Positions 17,635 to 27,703 of a stretch of DNA of 64,000 nucleotides are shown piece after piece; within the stretch, counting starts at the first letter, position 1, and each line of letters starts with the position of its first letter. Source of the stretch: Alphaproteobacteria bacterium (GTDB lineage: Bacteria; Pseudomonadota; Alphaproteobacteria; Rs-D84; CACZYB01); contig JAEDDP010000001.1 of assembly GCA_016297965.1 (NCBI GenBank), forward strand, positions 1 to 64,000. Reading direction: 5' to 3'. The notes below the pieces were generated by a model, which was not told the origin of the DNA, did no database searches, and was given only the letters and a program-made list of their open reading frames with translations. The position numbers and the translations under genes are program-made.

Positions 17635-17871
17635 ATGTTGAAAACTGCATTAAAATATTTCTTTATTTTCTTTCTTTTTTCTGTTGTTGGTGTGTGGATT
17701 TCCAATAACTATGGTACGGTTGATATTTTTTGGCTTGGGTACAAGGTACATACTTCAATCCCAGTTTTGCTTTTGTGTATGTGGTTTATTTTCTTTTTGG
17801 TTGGGAAATGTATGGTGGTTATCAACTGGCTTTTTCATCCAAAAAATCCGTTTAAAAAAGTGCCAAAATAA
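17635..17871 (+). CDS. Isolated HemY N-terminal membrane domain (natural truncation)
   Basis: A 78-residue protein with two transmembrane helices (about 5-23 and 39-60). The loop between them, GTVDIFWLGYKVHTS, matches the HemY_N pattern G-x-V-x-x-x-W-x-G-x-x-x-x-T-S. Full HemY proteins are about 400 residues, with a TPR domain that is absent here. The stop is followed by non-coding sequence with no TPR-like frame, so this is a complete short gene and not a frameshift. It starts one base after the mic60 stop, keeping the family's mic60-hemY order. Confidence 0.75.
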   Translation: MLKTALKYFFIFFLFSVVGVWISNNYGTVDIFWLGYKVHTSIPVLLLCMWFIFFLVGKCMVVINWLFHPKNPFKKVPK

Positions 17872-17907
17872 TGAACATTCTTCTTTCTTTTTAGGTTGTG
17901 GTATAGT

Positions 17908-17955
17908 TTGGATGTAAAGTATCCTTGGATGTAAAGTATCCTTGGATGTAAAGTA
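17908..17955. repeat. Tandem 17-bp direct repeats before the Cys-rich gene
   Basis: Two perfect copies of ttggatgtaaagtatcc (17908-17924, 17925-17941) and a third partial copy (17942-17955) that runs into the ribosome site. A TATAGT box at 17902-17907 directly precedes them, so the repeats may form the transcribed 5' leader. Confidence 0.8.
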
Positions 17956-17971
17956 GAGAGGATGCTTGGAA

Positions 17972-19507
17972 ATGCTTAAAAAATTTTTTACTTACCTATC
18001 CATTTTATGTTTGGTTGTTGCTTCATTTAGTGTTGATATTTTTGCGGCAACAAGGAAAAAATCATCAAAAAGTTCAAAGAGGGCAGCGACAAGTACACGA
18101 AAAAGTGGTGCCAAAAAGCGTGCTGCAACAAGTAATCGTAGGGCGGCAGTAAGTAATCGTCGTTCGGCGACAAGTACTCGTAGGTCCGCATCAAGTACAA
18201 GACGAAGTTCAGTTTCTACACGTTCGGCAATGACTTCATCGGCAAGGGGTGTTTCATCATCGGCAAAATCAGGTCCGGCATGTCCGATTGGAAAGGTTGT
18301 TCGTTTGAATTCCGAAGATGAACTTTATTATTCCACAAAAACAAAAACATGTTCCGAACCGGAAAATACCGTTTCAATGAATTGGGAAGAAAGTGTAAAA
18401 TCTTCGTATGCAAAACCATCGTGGATTGATGAAACGGAGGCGGTATATTTCGTTTGTGATGATGGCTATATTCAACAGGGAAAGGGGGCAAAGGCAGTTT
18501 GTGTTGATGTTGATAAATCGTGTCCTTTGAATACAGTTGTTAAAAAACAGGGAACAACATATATAAGTTTGGAAACGGAGGAAACCTGTAATCTTTCATC
18601 AAATACTATTTTATCAAAGGCTACATCGGATGAAATTGAAGAAGCCGGTGCCGATGAAGAAAGTGCAAAAAATCTTTACTATACTCAATGTAAAAAGAAT
18701 TATTATTCCGCCTCGGCAAGTGGAAGTGATGATGTCCATGTTGTATGTAAGGCATGTCCGAGTGGAACGGAGGCTCCGGCTGGGTCGTTGGAGGAAAGTG
18801 CATGTTTGAAACCATGTGAAAATGGGCTTGTTCGTGATAAAAAGGGAACCTGTACTACATACAATGGTGCGACGGTGAAAGTTGGTGACAAGTATGTATG
18901 TAAGGCCGGCTATTATGGAGATGGTATTGGTACGGATGGTTGTAAGATTTGTCCGGAAGGTAGTTATTGTCCGCAGGGTTCGGAGGAGCCTTTGGCTTGT
19001 CAAGGAAACACCTATTCCGCATCTGAGGGTGCAGAGGAATGTACAACCTGTCCAACAGAACTTAATGCAAATGATGCACATACAGCCTGTTCTTGTTCTG
19101 ATGGTATGGTGTTTAATCCATCGTCAAATAGTTGTGTATCAACGACTTGTTCCGTTGGGTATTTATTTAAGACAAATAAGTGTGAAGCATGTCCGGCAGG
19201 TACAAAGTATGTTGCAAAGGGTACAAAGGAGTATAAATCATTAAAAGCTTTATTTAGACATAATGCAACTATTGTGAGTGAAGCATATTGTAAGAAATGT
19301 TCCGCAGGGTATTATTCACCTGCTGGGGCAACAAATTGTACACCATGTCCGGTGAATACTTACTCTTCATCTGGGGCTAGCTCATGTACGACTTGTCCAA
19401 AGGGGACCTATTCCGATGAAATAGGTGCGTCAAGTTGTACCAAAACTTGTCCGAAGTCGCTTTTTATTAAGACTATTTTTGCAAAAAGGTATTCTTCGTG
19501 TAAGTAA
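17972..19507 (+). CDS. Secreted cysteine-rich GCC2/GCC3-like (ephrin-receptor-like) repeat protein
   Basis: A 511-residue exported protein. A signal peptide (about 1-25, ending DIFAA) leads into a very basic, Ser/Thr/Arg-rich repetitive linker (about 26-95), then a cysteine-rich region to the end. Repeats such as C-x-x-C-P-x-G-T-Y-S and C-x-x-C-x-A-G-Y-Y resemble eukaryotic GCC2/GCC3 or TNFR-like modules, cross-linked by disulfides. The function is unknown; a surface or adhesive role is possible. ATG 17972 is used; a TTG two codons earlier (17966) also fits the GAGAGG site. A terminator follows. Confidence 0.75.
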   Translation: MLKKFFTYLSILCLVVASFSVDIFAATRKKSSKSSKRAATSTRKSGAKKRAATSNRRAAVSNRRSATSTRRSASSTRRSSVSTRSAMTSSARGVSSSAKSGPACPIGKVVRLNSEDELYYSTKTKTCSEPENTVSMNWEESVKSSYAKPSWIDETEAVYFVCDDGYIQQGKGAKAVCVDVDKSCPLNTVVKKQGTTYISLETEETCNLSSNTILSKATSDEIEEAGADEESAKNLYYTQCKKNYYSASASGSDDVHVVCKACPSGTEAPAGSLEESACLKPCENGLVRDKKGTCTTYNGATVKVGDKYVCKAGYYGDGIGTDGCKICPEGSYCPQGSEEPLACQGNTYSASEGAEECTTCPTELNANDAHTACSCSDGMVFNPSSNSCVSTTCSVGYLFKTNKCEACPAGTKYVAKGTKEYKSLKALFRHNATIVSEAYCKKCSAGYYSPAGATNCTPCPVNTYSSSGASSCTTCPKGTYSDEIGASSCTKTCPKSLFIKTIFAKRYSSCK

Positions 19508-19520
19508 GGTTTATGTGGAA

Positions 19521-19547
19521 AAGGGAGGTGTAAAAACCTCCTTTTTC
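19521..19547 (+). terminator. Intrinsic terminator after the Cys-rich gene
   Basis: GGAGGT (19524-19529) pairs with ACCTCC (19536-19541), followed by five T. Confidence 0.75.
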
Positions 19548-19567
19548 AATTTTTAATTATTCATTGC

Positions 19568-19595
19568 TTGACATATAATTTTTTTAAAGTATATT
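19568..19595 (+). promoter_or_regulatory. Promoter for tRNA-Ser
   Basis: TTGACA at 19568-19573, a 16-base spacer and TATATT at 19590-19595, about 15 bases before the tRNA 5' end. Confidence 0.65.
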
Positions 19596-19609
19596 TTTTT
19601 AAGACCAAA

Positions 19610-19697
19610 GGAAAGATGGCAGAGTGGTCGAATGCACACGCTTGGAAAGCGTGCATACCGCAAGGTATCGGGGGTTCGAATCCCCCTCTTTCCGCCA
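19610..19697 (+). tRNA. tRNA-Ser (GGA)
   Basis: An 88-base tRNA with a long variable arm (ataccgcaaggtat) typical of tRNA-Ser. Acceptor GGAAAGA pairs with TCTTTCC, the anticodon loop is ttGGAaa, and CCA is encoded at 19695-19697. Confidence 0.95.
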
Positions 19698-19808
19698 GTT
19701 TGTTCTTTATTTTTTAAGCTTTTTTATAGTAGGAATTTGTGCTTATTGTTATTATGGGATTTTTTCATTAAACTTTTTTTATAAAATAAATTTTTATGGA
19801 GATGTTTG

Positions 19809-20549
19809 GTGAAAAAAGTTTGTGTCGTTGTTCCATGTTATAACGAAGCGGGAAATATAGAAGATATTTTGCGGGCGGATTTTGAACTTAATCCCGATAT
19901 TCATATACTTGTTGTTGATGATAATTCTCCGGATGGGACAGGTGATATTGTTGACGGGCTTATTTCACAGCGGGTGTTTGGTGAAAAGCTTCATATCATT
20001 CACCGTTCGGGAAAACTTGGGCTTGGGACCGCATATATTGATGGTTTTAAGTGGGCAATGCAAAATGGATTTGATGTTTTCATTTCCCAAGATGCCGATT
20101 TTTCCCATAATCCAATTTATATAAAGGAAATGCTTCGTTTGGTGGATGTTGGGTACGATCTTGTCATTGGAAGTAGATATGTTGATGGTGGTGGTGTTAT
20201 TAACTGGGGCATTATAAGAAAGATTATTTCCTTTGGAGGTTCGCTTTATGCAAGAATTTTACTTTTAACAAAAATTCATGATTTGACCGGTGGATATAAT
20301 TGTTATACAAGGAAGTCGTTGGAAATTATAAACCTTGATACCATTATTTCAAATGGGTACTGTTTTCAAATTGAAATGAAGTTTAGAAATGTGCTTGGGA
20401 ACCTTAAAATTTATGAAATGCCAATCATTTTTGAAGACAGGCGGGTTGGCAAGTCAAAGATGAGTAAAAAGATTTTTGTTGAAGCGATGTTAAACGTCCT
20501 TAAAATGGCATTTAGGCGTCGGTCAATTAAATCACTTTTGAATATTTGA
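19809..20549 (+). CDS. Polyprenol-phosphate mannose (DPM1-like) synthase, GT2 family
   Basis: A 246-residue GT-A glycosyltransferase. VVPCYNEAGNI near the start, the nucleotide-binding VVDDNSPDGT (about 34-43) and the metal-binding QDADFSHNP (about 95-103) are those of DPM1/polyprenol monophosphomannose synthases, which load a sugar from an NDP donor onto a lipid phosphate. There are no C-terminal membrane helices, as in the soluble DPM1 type. I choose GTG 19809: GGAG lies 7 bases upstream, while the TTG codon before it is too close. It converges on GtrA and GT39 genes that would use its lipid-linked sugar. Confidence 0.85.
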   Translation: MKKVCVVVPCYNEAGNIEDILRADFELNPDIHILVVDDNSPDGTGDIVDGLISQRVFGEKLHIIHRSGKLGLGTAYIDGFKWAMQNGFDVFISQDADFSHNPIYIKEMLRLVDVGYDLVIGSRYVDGGGVINWGIIRKIISFGGSLYARILLLTKIHDLTGGYNCYTRKSLEIINLDTIISNGYCFQIEMKFRNVLGNLKIYEMPIIFEDRRVGKSKMSKKIFVEAMLNVLKMAFRRRSIKSLLNI

Positions 20550-20999
20550 ATTTTTGAATGTAAAGCAATTGTTTCCCACAAAGTTAAATATCATAGATGT
20601 GGCAATGCCAAAGCATTGTGAATATATTGCTGTGGTGTTTGTTGGCTTTGTTTTTATAATTGTGGATGTTGTGTTTATTATCCATTTTATCAAATCGTAT
20701 TTTGTTAGTGATGGCATTATGAACCTTTCCATAATAAATAAGGTTAGGATGTTTATGCCAAGTGAAAAAATGGATACGAACATAAATTTAAGCCAAAGTT
20801 TTTTTGAATGGGTTTTGTGACGGTCGGAAAATACCCACAACTGGTTTAATGTGTAATTTGATGTGACGGCGACAATAAAGGAGATTATTGCCGAGGTAAG
20901 GTAGTTTATACCTTTTGTTGTAAGAATTGCAAAGATGATAAGATTTATTATTGTGCCGATACCACCAACGATACAGAATTTACAAAATCTTTTTATCAT
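20532..20999 (-). CDS. GtrA family membrane protein
   Basis: A 155-residue protein with four transmembrane helices and the GtrA N-terminal pattern KRFCKFCIVGGIGTIINL. GtrA-like proteins are proposed to flip or hand over polyprenol-linked sugars in the membrane. The start ATG 20999 overlaps the stop of the GT39 gene as ATGA, with GGTGGA upstream. The stop overlaps the converging GT2 gene by 18 bases. Confidence 0.83.
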   Translation of the reverse strand: MIKRFCKFCIVGGIGTIINLIIFAILTTKGINYLTSAIISFIVAVTSNYTLNQLWVFSDRHKTHSKKLWLKFMFVSIFSLGINILTLFIMERFIMPSLTKYDLIKWIINTTSTIIKTKPTNTTAIYSQCFGIATSMIFNFVGNNCFTFKNSNIQK

Positions 21000-22438
21000 T
21001 TTAATCCACCATAATTTTTTATTTCGTAAAAGTAAAATGTTCGTTTGAACCATGGGTTGTATTCGTACGTTTGCTTGTCAATCAAAGTAATACTTTTTGC
21101 ATTGAAAAGCTTTTCGGGTGTTTGTTTTGCCTGAGATCCACCGGCGATATAAATAATATCTTTGCCAAGAAGCTCCTGTGGATTATGCCACATTTGGAAC
21201 TGATCCCCCTTTCGGTAATCCATAGAATAAATTATTTGGTTGGGCATATTAACGTTAAGCATTGCTGTTGTTCGGTATCGTGGTGTTCCAATAAAGATTT
21301 GTTTATTTTCTTTTTGTTTTTGATTTATTATTGTTTTCAGGTGGTTTGATGCCATATCAAATAGGTGATGGTCAAGAAAGTTTGTGGTTTCTTTTAACCT
21401 TACCCCAAATGGGTATGTGTAAAATATTGTGCCAATTATTGATATGGTTGATGTGAAGTAAAGAATTGCCGAATCATATTTGTTTATGTCCTTTTTTATT
21501 CCGTATAAAACAAAAAGTATCATATAGACCGAAGCCCACCAATTTTGCATTGGCTGGCCGTAAAAAAGTGATACGAATGAGAATGTGAGTAGTGCGGGTA
21601 ATGTGAAAAATATGCAAATTTTTCCGATGGTGTTTAGTCTTTGTTTATATACATTTTTAAAAAGGATTATTGGAATAAATATTCCCATAATAAGGATTTG
21701 GTTTAAAAGGAACCTTATGTATTGTAATGGGCGGAATGCAAATTCGTTTTGTCTTTGTATTAAATGATATTCAAATGAGGCGAAGTCGTTGTTTATGTTC
21801 CATATTATTGTTGGTATTGTTCCACAAAGTCCGATTATGGCGGAAATGTAAAGCGCTGGTGATTTCCACTGTACCCTTAAACTTTTGATGAAGGTTATAC
21901 ATAAAAACAGTGCAGGGTAGATGAATATCATTTTGTATTTGGATGTGAAGCCAAGGGCGGTGGCTATACCGATAATGTACCAATAATTTGAATTGCCGGT
22001 TTTGTATAGTTTAAGGAAGTAATAAAATGCCAATATGAAAAAGAAAAGGAATGGGATGTCTGGATTTACCGCCTTTATTCCAAAGCTTGATGCTATCCAT
22101 GGGGTGAAATTAAAAAGGATTGTTGCATAAAAGGCTTTTCTTTCGTCGTCAGAAAATAGCTTAATTGACTTATACATTATTATTGAAATTCCAAGGAATA
22201 ATATAATGCCGGGGAATTTTATGGCGAATGAATTCCAACCGAAAATAAGGGTGGATATTTTTACAAGGACTGCTGTCATTGCGGGATGGTCAAAATATGA
22301 AAGTTCAAGATGGCGGCTCCACATTGCATAATATGCCGGTCCACCATCCAGACCAAGAAAGTACGATAGGATAAGGCGAATAATTGTAAGGATGGAAAGA
22401 GTTATTATTGTTGCCCGTTTATAGTTTATTTTTTGCAT
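20996..22438 (-). CDS. GT39-family (PMT_2/ArnT-like) polyprenol-dependent glycosyltransferase
   Basis: A 480-residue integral membrane enzyme with about ten to twelve helices. The first periplasmic loop carries DGGPAYYAMWSRHLELSYFDHP, in which an acidic residue and the Y-F-D-H-P-P-like segment match the catalytic loop of PMT_2/GT39 enzymes. These move a sugar from a polyprenyl-phosphate donor to protein, lipid A or another acceptor on the outer face of the inner membrane. The operon with GtrA and the nearby DPM-like synthase supports this. The acceptor is unknown. Confidence 0.85.
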   Translation of the reverse strand: MQKINYKRATIITLSILTIIRLILSYFLGLDGGPAYYAMWSRHLELSYFDHPAMTAVLVKISTLIFGWNSFAIKFPGIILFLGISIIMYKSIKLFSDDERKAFYATILFNFTPWIASSFGIKAVNPDIPFLFFFILAFYYFLKLYKTGNSNYWYIIGIATALGFTSKYKMIFIYPALFLCITFIKSLRVQWKSPALYISAIIGLCGTIPTIIWNINNDFASFEYHLIQRQNEFAFRPLQYIRFLLNQILIMGIFIPIILFKNVYKQRLNTIGKICIFFTLPALLTFSFVSLFYGQPMQNWWASVYMILFVLYGIKKDINKYDSAILYFTSTISIIGTIFYTYPFGVRLKETTNFLDHHLFDMASNHLKTIINQKQKENKQIFIGTPRYRTTAMLNVNMPNQIIYSMDYRKGDQFQMWHNPQELLGKDIIYIAGGSQAKQTPEKLFNAKSITLIDKQTYEYNPWFKRTFYFYEIKNYGGLK

Positions 22439-22523
22439 TTTTTGTTTCCTTTTTAAAGGTTTTGGTATAACCTGTTTAAGATTACATATAAAATATTAAA
22501 AAGCAGTAGGATATAATTCATAT

Positions 22524-23597
22524 ATGATTTATGATGTTGTAATAATTGGTGCTGGTGCAAGTGGGCTTATGTGTGCATCAAAACTTTGTGGGCGGATTTT
22601 GGTTGTTGATAGTAATAAGTCCGCAGGTGCAAAAATTTTGGTTTCCGGTGGTGGTAAATGTAATTTTTCAAATTTGAAAATTAGTGCAAAAAATTATGTT
22701 TCAACAACACCAGAACGGATTGATGAATTGTTACAATTTTGGAGTTGCAGGGATAGTATAAACCTTATTTCTAAATACAAAATAAAATATGAAGAAAGGG
22801 ATGGTGGAAAACTTTTTGCCGAAGATGCAAGGAAAGTTTTGGATGCCCTTTTATCCGAATGTCGGAAAAATAATGTTGAATTTTTGTTTGGTGTTAATAT
22901 TCAATCAGTGGAGAAAAAGGACGAACTTTTTTGTATTGATATTGGTAAGAAGGTGCTTTCAAAAAAGCTTGTCATTGCGACGGGTGGAAAATCATATTCG
23001 CGACTTGGAGCAAGTGATTTTGGGCTTAGGCTTGCAAAACAATTTAAGTTAAAGTTGGTACAAAATCAGCCGGCCTTAGTTGGTTTAAAATATCCAATGG
23101 AATTAAGATTTTTATCAAACCTTTCGGGTGTAAGTTTGCCGGTAAAAATAGGTGTTAAAAATAAAGTTGTTGAAGGTAATTTATTATTTGCACATTATGG
23201 AATTACCGGACCCGCAGTTTTAAATTCAAGTTTATATGTGGATGTTGGTGATGTTTTAAATATAAACTTTGTTCCGTATAAGACATTAAAAACGGTACCA
23301 GCACGCGCCCTTAAAACCTTTATGGATTATTATGAAATATCACAAAAGGACCGGGTTTTTGATAAATTAAAAAACTTTTCGTATAAGTATATTACAAGTT
23401 TTGGTTATGAAAAGGCAGAAGTTATGCGGGGTGGTGTAAGTCTTTTGAACCTTAATCAAAACTTGGAGGCAAAAAAAGTTTCGGGACTTTATTTTATTGG
23501 TGAGGTTTTGGATATTACAGGTGAAGTTGGTGGTTTTAATTTGCATATTGCATTTGCCACGGCAAATTGTGTTGCAAGGGCGATAAACAATCCTTAA
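22524..23597 (+). CDS. HI0933/BaiN-family NAD(P)/FAD-dependent oxidoreductase
   Basis: A 357-residue flavoprotein. It has an N-terminal Rossmann motif GAGASGLM (about 9-16), the family block VSGGGKCNFSN (about 45-55), a second GG-K-S-Y-S segment (GGKSYSRLG) and a C-terminal GEVLDITGEVGGFNLHIAF motif binding FAD. The HI0933/YhiN/BaiN group has no settled general function; some members reduce bile-acid intermediates, but substrate cannot be read here. It is a single gene with no obvious partner. Confidence 0.88.
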   Translation: MIYDVVIIGAGASGLMCASKLCGRILVVDSNKSAGAKILVSGGGKCNFSNLKISAKNYVSTTPERIDELLQFWSCRDSINLISKYKIKYEERDGGKLFAEDARKVLDALLSECRKNNVEFLFGVNIQSVEKKDELFCIDIGKKVLSKKLVIATGGKSYSRLGASDFGLRLAKQFKLKLVQNQPALVGLKYPMELRFLSNLSGVSLPVKIGVKNKVVEGNLLFAHYGITGPAVLNSSLYVDVGDVLNINFVPYKTLKTVPARALKTFMDYYEISQKDRVFDKLKNFSYKYITSFGYEKAEVMRGGVSLLNLNQNLEAKKVSGLYFIGEVLDITGEVGGFNLHIAFATANCVARAINNP

Positions 23598-23825
23598 TTA
23601 TGGCTTTTTTCTTTTTGTATTTTTAAATTTTGTCAACTGTTTTTATTAAAATACCCCCTTAAAACTCATTAAAATTGATTTTAAGATGGTTTTTGAAAAT
23701 AAGTGGAATTTTTAAAGTGTTTTTTTGGAAAGTTGGAGATTTGGAATGGTTAAAAAATATAGGATTTTCCTTGCTTTTGAAGAAAAATTCCAATAAAATT
23801 TAGGTATTATTTTTAATAACTTTAA

Positions 23826-26408
<2,583 letters not shown>

Positions 26409-26433
26409 TTCGTTTATTTTGTTTACATACCGA

Positions 26434-26468
26434 AACTTCCCAAGAAAAACTTTTTGGGAAGTTTTTTG
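26434..26468 (+). terminator. Strong intrinsic terminator after gyrB
   Basis: A ten-pair stem AACTTCCCAA (26434-26443) with TTGGGAAGTT (26454-26463), followed by TTTTGTTTTTT. Confidence 0.9.
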
Positions 26469-26475
26469 TTTTTTA

Positions 26476-26504
26476 TTGATTAAGGGGGCAAAGTTTGATA
26501 ATAT
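26476..26504 (+). promoter_or_regulatory. Promoter for the structured RNA at 26511
   Basis: TTGATT at 26476-26481, 17 bases, TAATAT at 26499-26504. The predicted start near 26511 coincides with the first base of a perfect hairpin. Confidence 0.55.
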
Positions 26505-26510
26505 GAAGGT

Positions 26511-26700
26511 GTATCAGAAATGATACGGGACTGTAGAAAGTCTTTGTGATATACGGAGCATAATTTGTTGTTATGCTTCGTTTGAAAAATCTCTTTATTT
26601 TTTTTAAGGGGAGTCTTTGGTGTATGTTCAGAAGGTTATTCCTTTAAAGACCAAAGAAGTCATCATATCACATGATTTTCTAACTCCCCGCTTTTTAATT
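26511..26700 (+). ncRNA. Candidate structured non-coding RNA or mRNA leader (unknown family)
   Basis: Between gyrB and a tiny lipoprotein gene lies about 190 bases with no ORF but many hairpins: gtatca-gaaa-tgatac (26511-26526) with a GNRA loop; GGAGCATAA/TTATGCTTC (about 26555-26579); and a long-range stem GGGGAGT (26609-26615) with ACTCCCC (26683-26689). The long-range stem encloses CTTTGG/CCAAAG and ATCAT/ATGAT. The last stem runs into gctttttaattt, as an intrinsic terminator would. A promoter sits directly upstream. It does not show the SRP, RNase P, tmRNA or 6S signatures I looked for. It may be a free RNA or a leader of the lipoprotein mRNA. Confidence 0.45.
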
Positions 26701-26718
26701 TAATAAAGGAAAAAAGCT

Positions 26719-26880
26719 ATGCATTACGTTTTTTTGTTTTTTATTTTTCTTTCATCGTGTGCGACGACGTCTTCATATACAAATAAGAATTATGAAAAAT
26801 TGCGGGATGGGAAAGAGGCAAAAATGAAAAAGATTTATTCAAAGGTTTTTATAAATAATCCGTTTGTTTTTATTGATTGA
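26719..26880 (+). CDS. Tiny lipoprotein (53 aa)
   Basis: A short gene of 53 codons. It opens MHYVFLFFIFLSSCATTSS: a hydrophobic signal with lipobox LSSC, the lipidated cysteine being residue 14. The mature part is 40 residues, polar and basic. AAAGGA lies 8 bases before the ATG, and it follows the structured RNA region directly. It resembles small entericidin-like or YgdI-like lipoproteins only in form; no function can be assigned. Confidence 0.6.
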   Translation: MHYVFLFFIFLSSCATTSSYTNKNYEKLRDGKEAKMKKIYSKVFINNPFVFID

Positions 26881-26975
26881 CTTAATTCCTCATTTTTATA
26901 CAATATTTATATGGCTTTGGTAGAATGATATTTTGTATACCATCAATTTTTAGGTCATAGAAAGGAAGGTTAAAA

Positions 26976-27158
26976 ATGAAAATGTTTTTAAGATTTTGTG
27001 AACCAATAGTTTTGTTTGGTGGAATAAATTATGGATTAAAGGTTTTTGATTACGATTTAATCGCACGTATTTGTACAAGCTCTACTATGGAAAAGGTGGT
27101 TTGGGCTGTTATTGGTCTTTCGGCGGTATTCCGTATCGTTGGAATGGCAAAGAAATAA
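26976..27158 (+). CDS. DUF378 family membrane protein (first copy)
   Basis: A 60-residue protein with two hydrophobic helices. The core GGINYGL...VFDYDLIARI followed by a second helix WAVIGLSAVFRI matches the DUF378 family pattern GglNWGLvGlf.fdlva and y.lvGlaal. The family is small, membrane-bound and uncharacterised. A strong AGGAAGG ribosome site is present. A second, more canonical copy lies at 28182. Confidence 0.75.
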   Translation: MKMFLRFCEPIVLFGGINYGLKVFDYDLIARICTSSTMEKVVWAVIGLSAVFRIVGMAKK

Positions 27159-27164
27159 AAAGGA

Positions 27165-27202
27165 AAGAAGCCCCAAGATTTTATTCAAAGGGCTTCTTTT
27201 AT
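27165..27202. terminator. Terminator after first DUF378 gene
   Basis: Nine-pair stem AAGAAGCCC (27165-27173) with GGGCTTCTT (27190-27198), followed by TTTAT, in the gap before the converging MazG-like gene. Confidence 0.75.
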
Positions 27203-27234
27203 CCTGTCGAAAGTCTTTGTTTATGCGGTTTGGG

Positions 27235-27618
27235 TTATTTGTTTTTTTTACAACCACAACCCATATCATGGCAAAGGGTGTCCTTGCATTCGTCTTTGCC
27301 ACCGTTTTTAAGGCGTTCTCTTATCATCTCCATCTTTCTGTTTAATGCCGCTGGGACATCAATGTCAAGACATCGTGCAATAAGAACCGTATTTATAAGA
27401 ACACTTGCAAGTTTGTCGTCAAGTTTGCTTGGCATATCAAGATGTCGTTGATTTGCAAAGCCAAATGAACGGGTTACTTCACGGGCAAGTTTTCCTGTTT
27501 CTTCCGCAATTTTAAGCATAATTACAAAAGCCTCAGTCTTTTTATCTTGATGAACGAAGTGTTTGTTCCATGCAAGATAATCAGTTTCTATAAACTTTTG
27601 TATTTCTTTTATGTCCAT
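27235..27618 (-). CDS. MazG-like (all-alpha NTP pyrophosphohydrolase) protein with Cys-rich tail
   Basis: A 127-residue helical protein. The EETGKLAREV segment (E-E-x-G-x-x-x-x-E) and the later DDKLASVLINTVLIARCLDID stretch correspond to the metal-binding helices of MazG-like nucleotide pyrophosphohydrolases, which remove odd or excess NTPs. The second acidic pair is less perfect than in classical MazG, so activity is uncertain. The C-terminus is an odd CKDTLCHDMGCGCKKNK tail with four cysteines. ATG 27618 is chosen because a perfect AAGGAGGT precedes it. Confidence 0.7.
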   Translation of the reverse strand: MDIKEIQKFIETDYLAWNKHFVHQDKKTEAFVIMLKIAEETGKLAREVTRSFGFANQRHLDMPSKLDDKLASVLINTVLIARCLDIDVPAALNRKMEMIRERLKNGGKDECKDTLCHDMGCGCKKNK

Positions 27619-27703
27619 ATTTACCTCCTTATCAGTGCTTTGTAACACAGGGTTAAATTAACATAAAAATTTGCATTTCTCTATAAGTCTATATTCCAAG
27701 GTT

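Noticed and set aside
17908..17955. CRISPR-like array
   Set aside because: The 17-base units are directly adjacent with no spacers, so they are simple tandem repeats.
17872..17965. Missing TPR part of HemY after a frameshift
   Set aside because: The sequence after the 78-codon gene is short, T-rich and then repetitive; no frame encodes TPR-like residues.
19624..19812. Reading frame through tRNA-Ser
   Set aside because: It runs through the tRNA and ends at the glycosyltransferase start; no ribosome site and no protein-like composition.
26511..26700. 6S, SRP, RNase P or tmRNA gene
   Set aside because: The region is structured, but I see no SRP tetraloop block, no RNase P GAAAGTCC-type core, no tRNA-like ends and no closing stem joining both termini as in 6S RNA. 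It is left as unknown.
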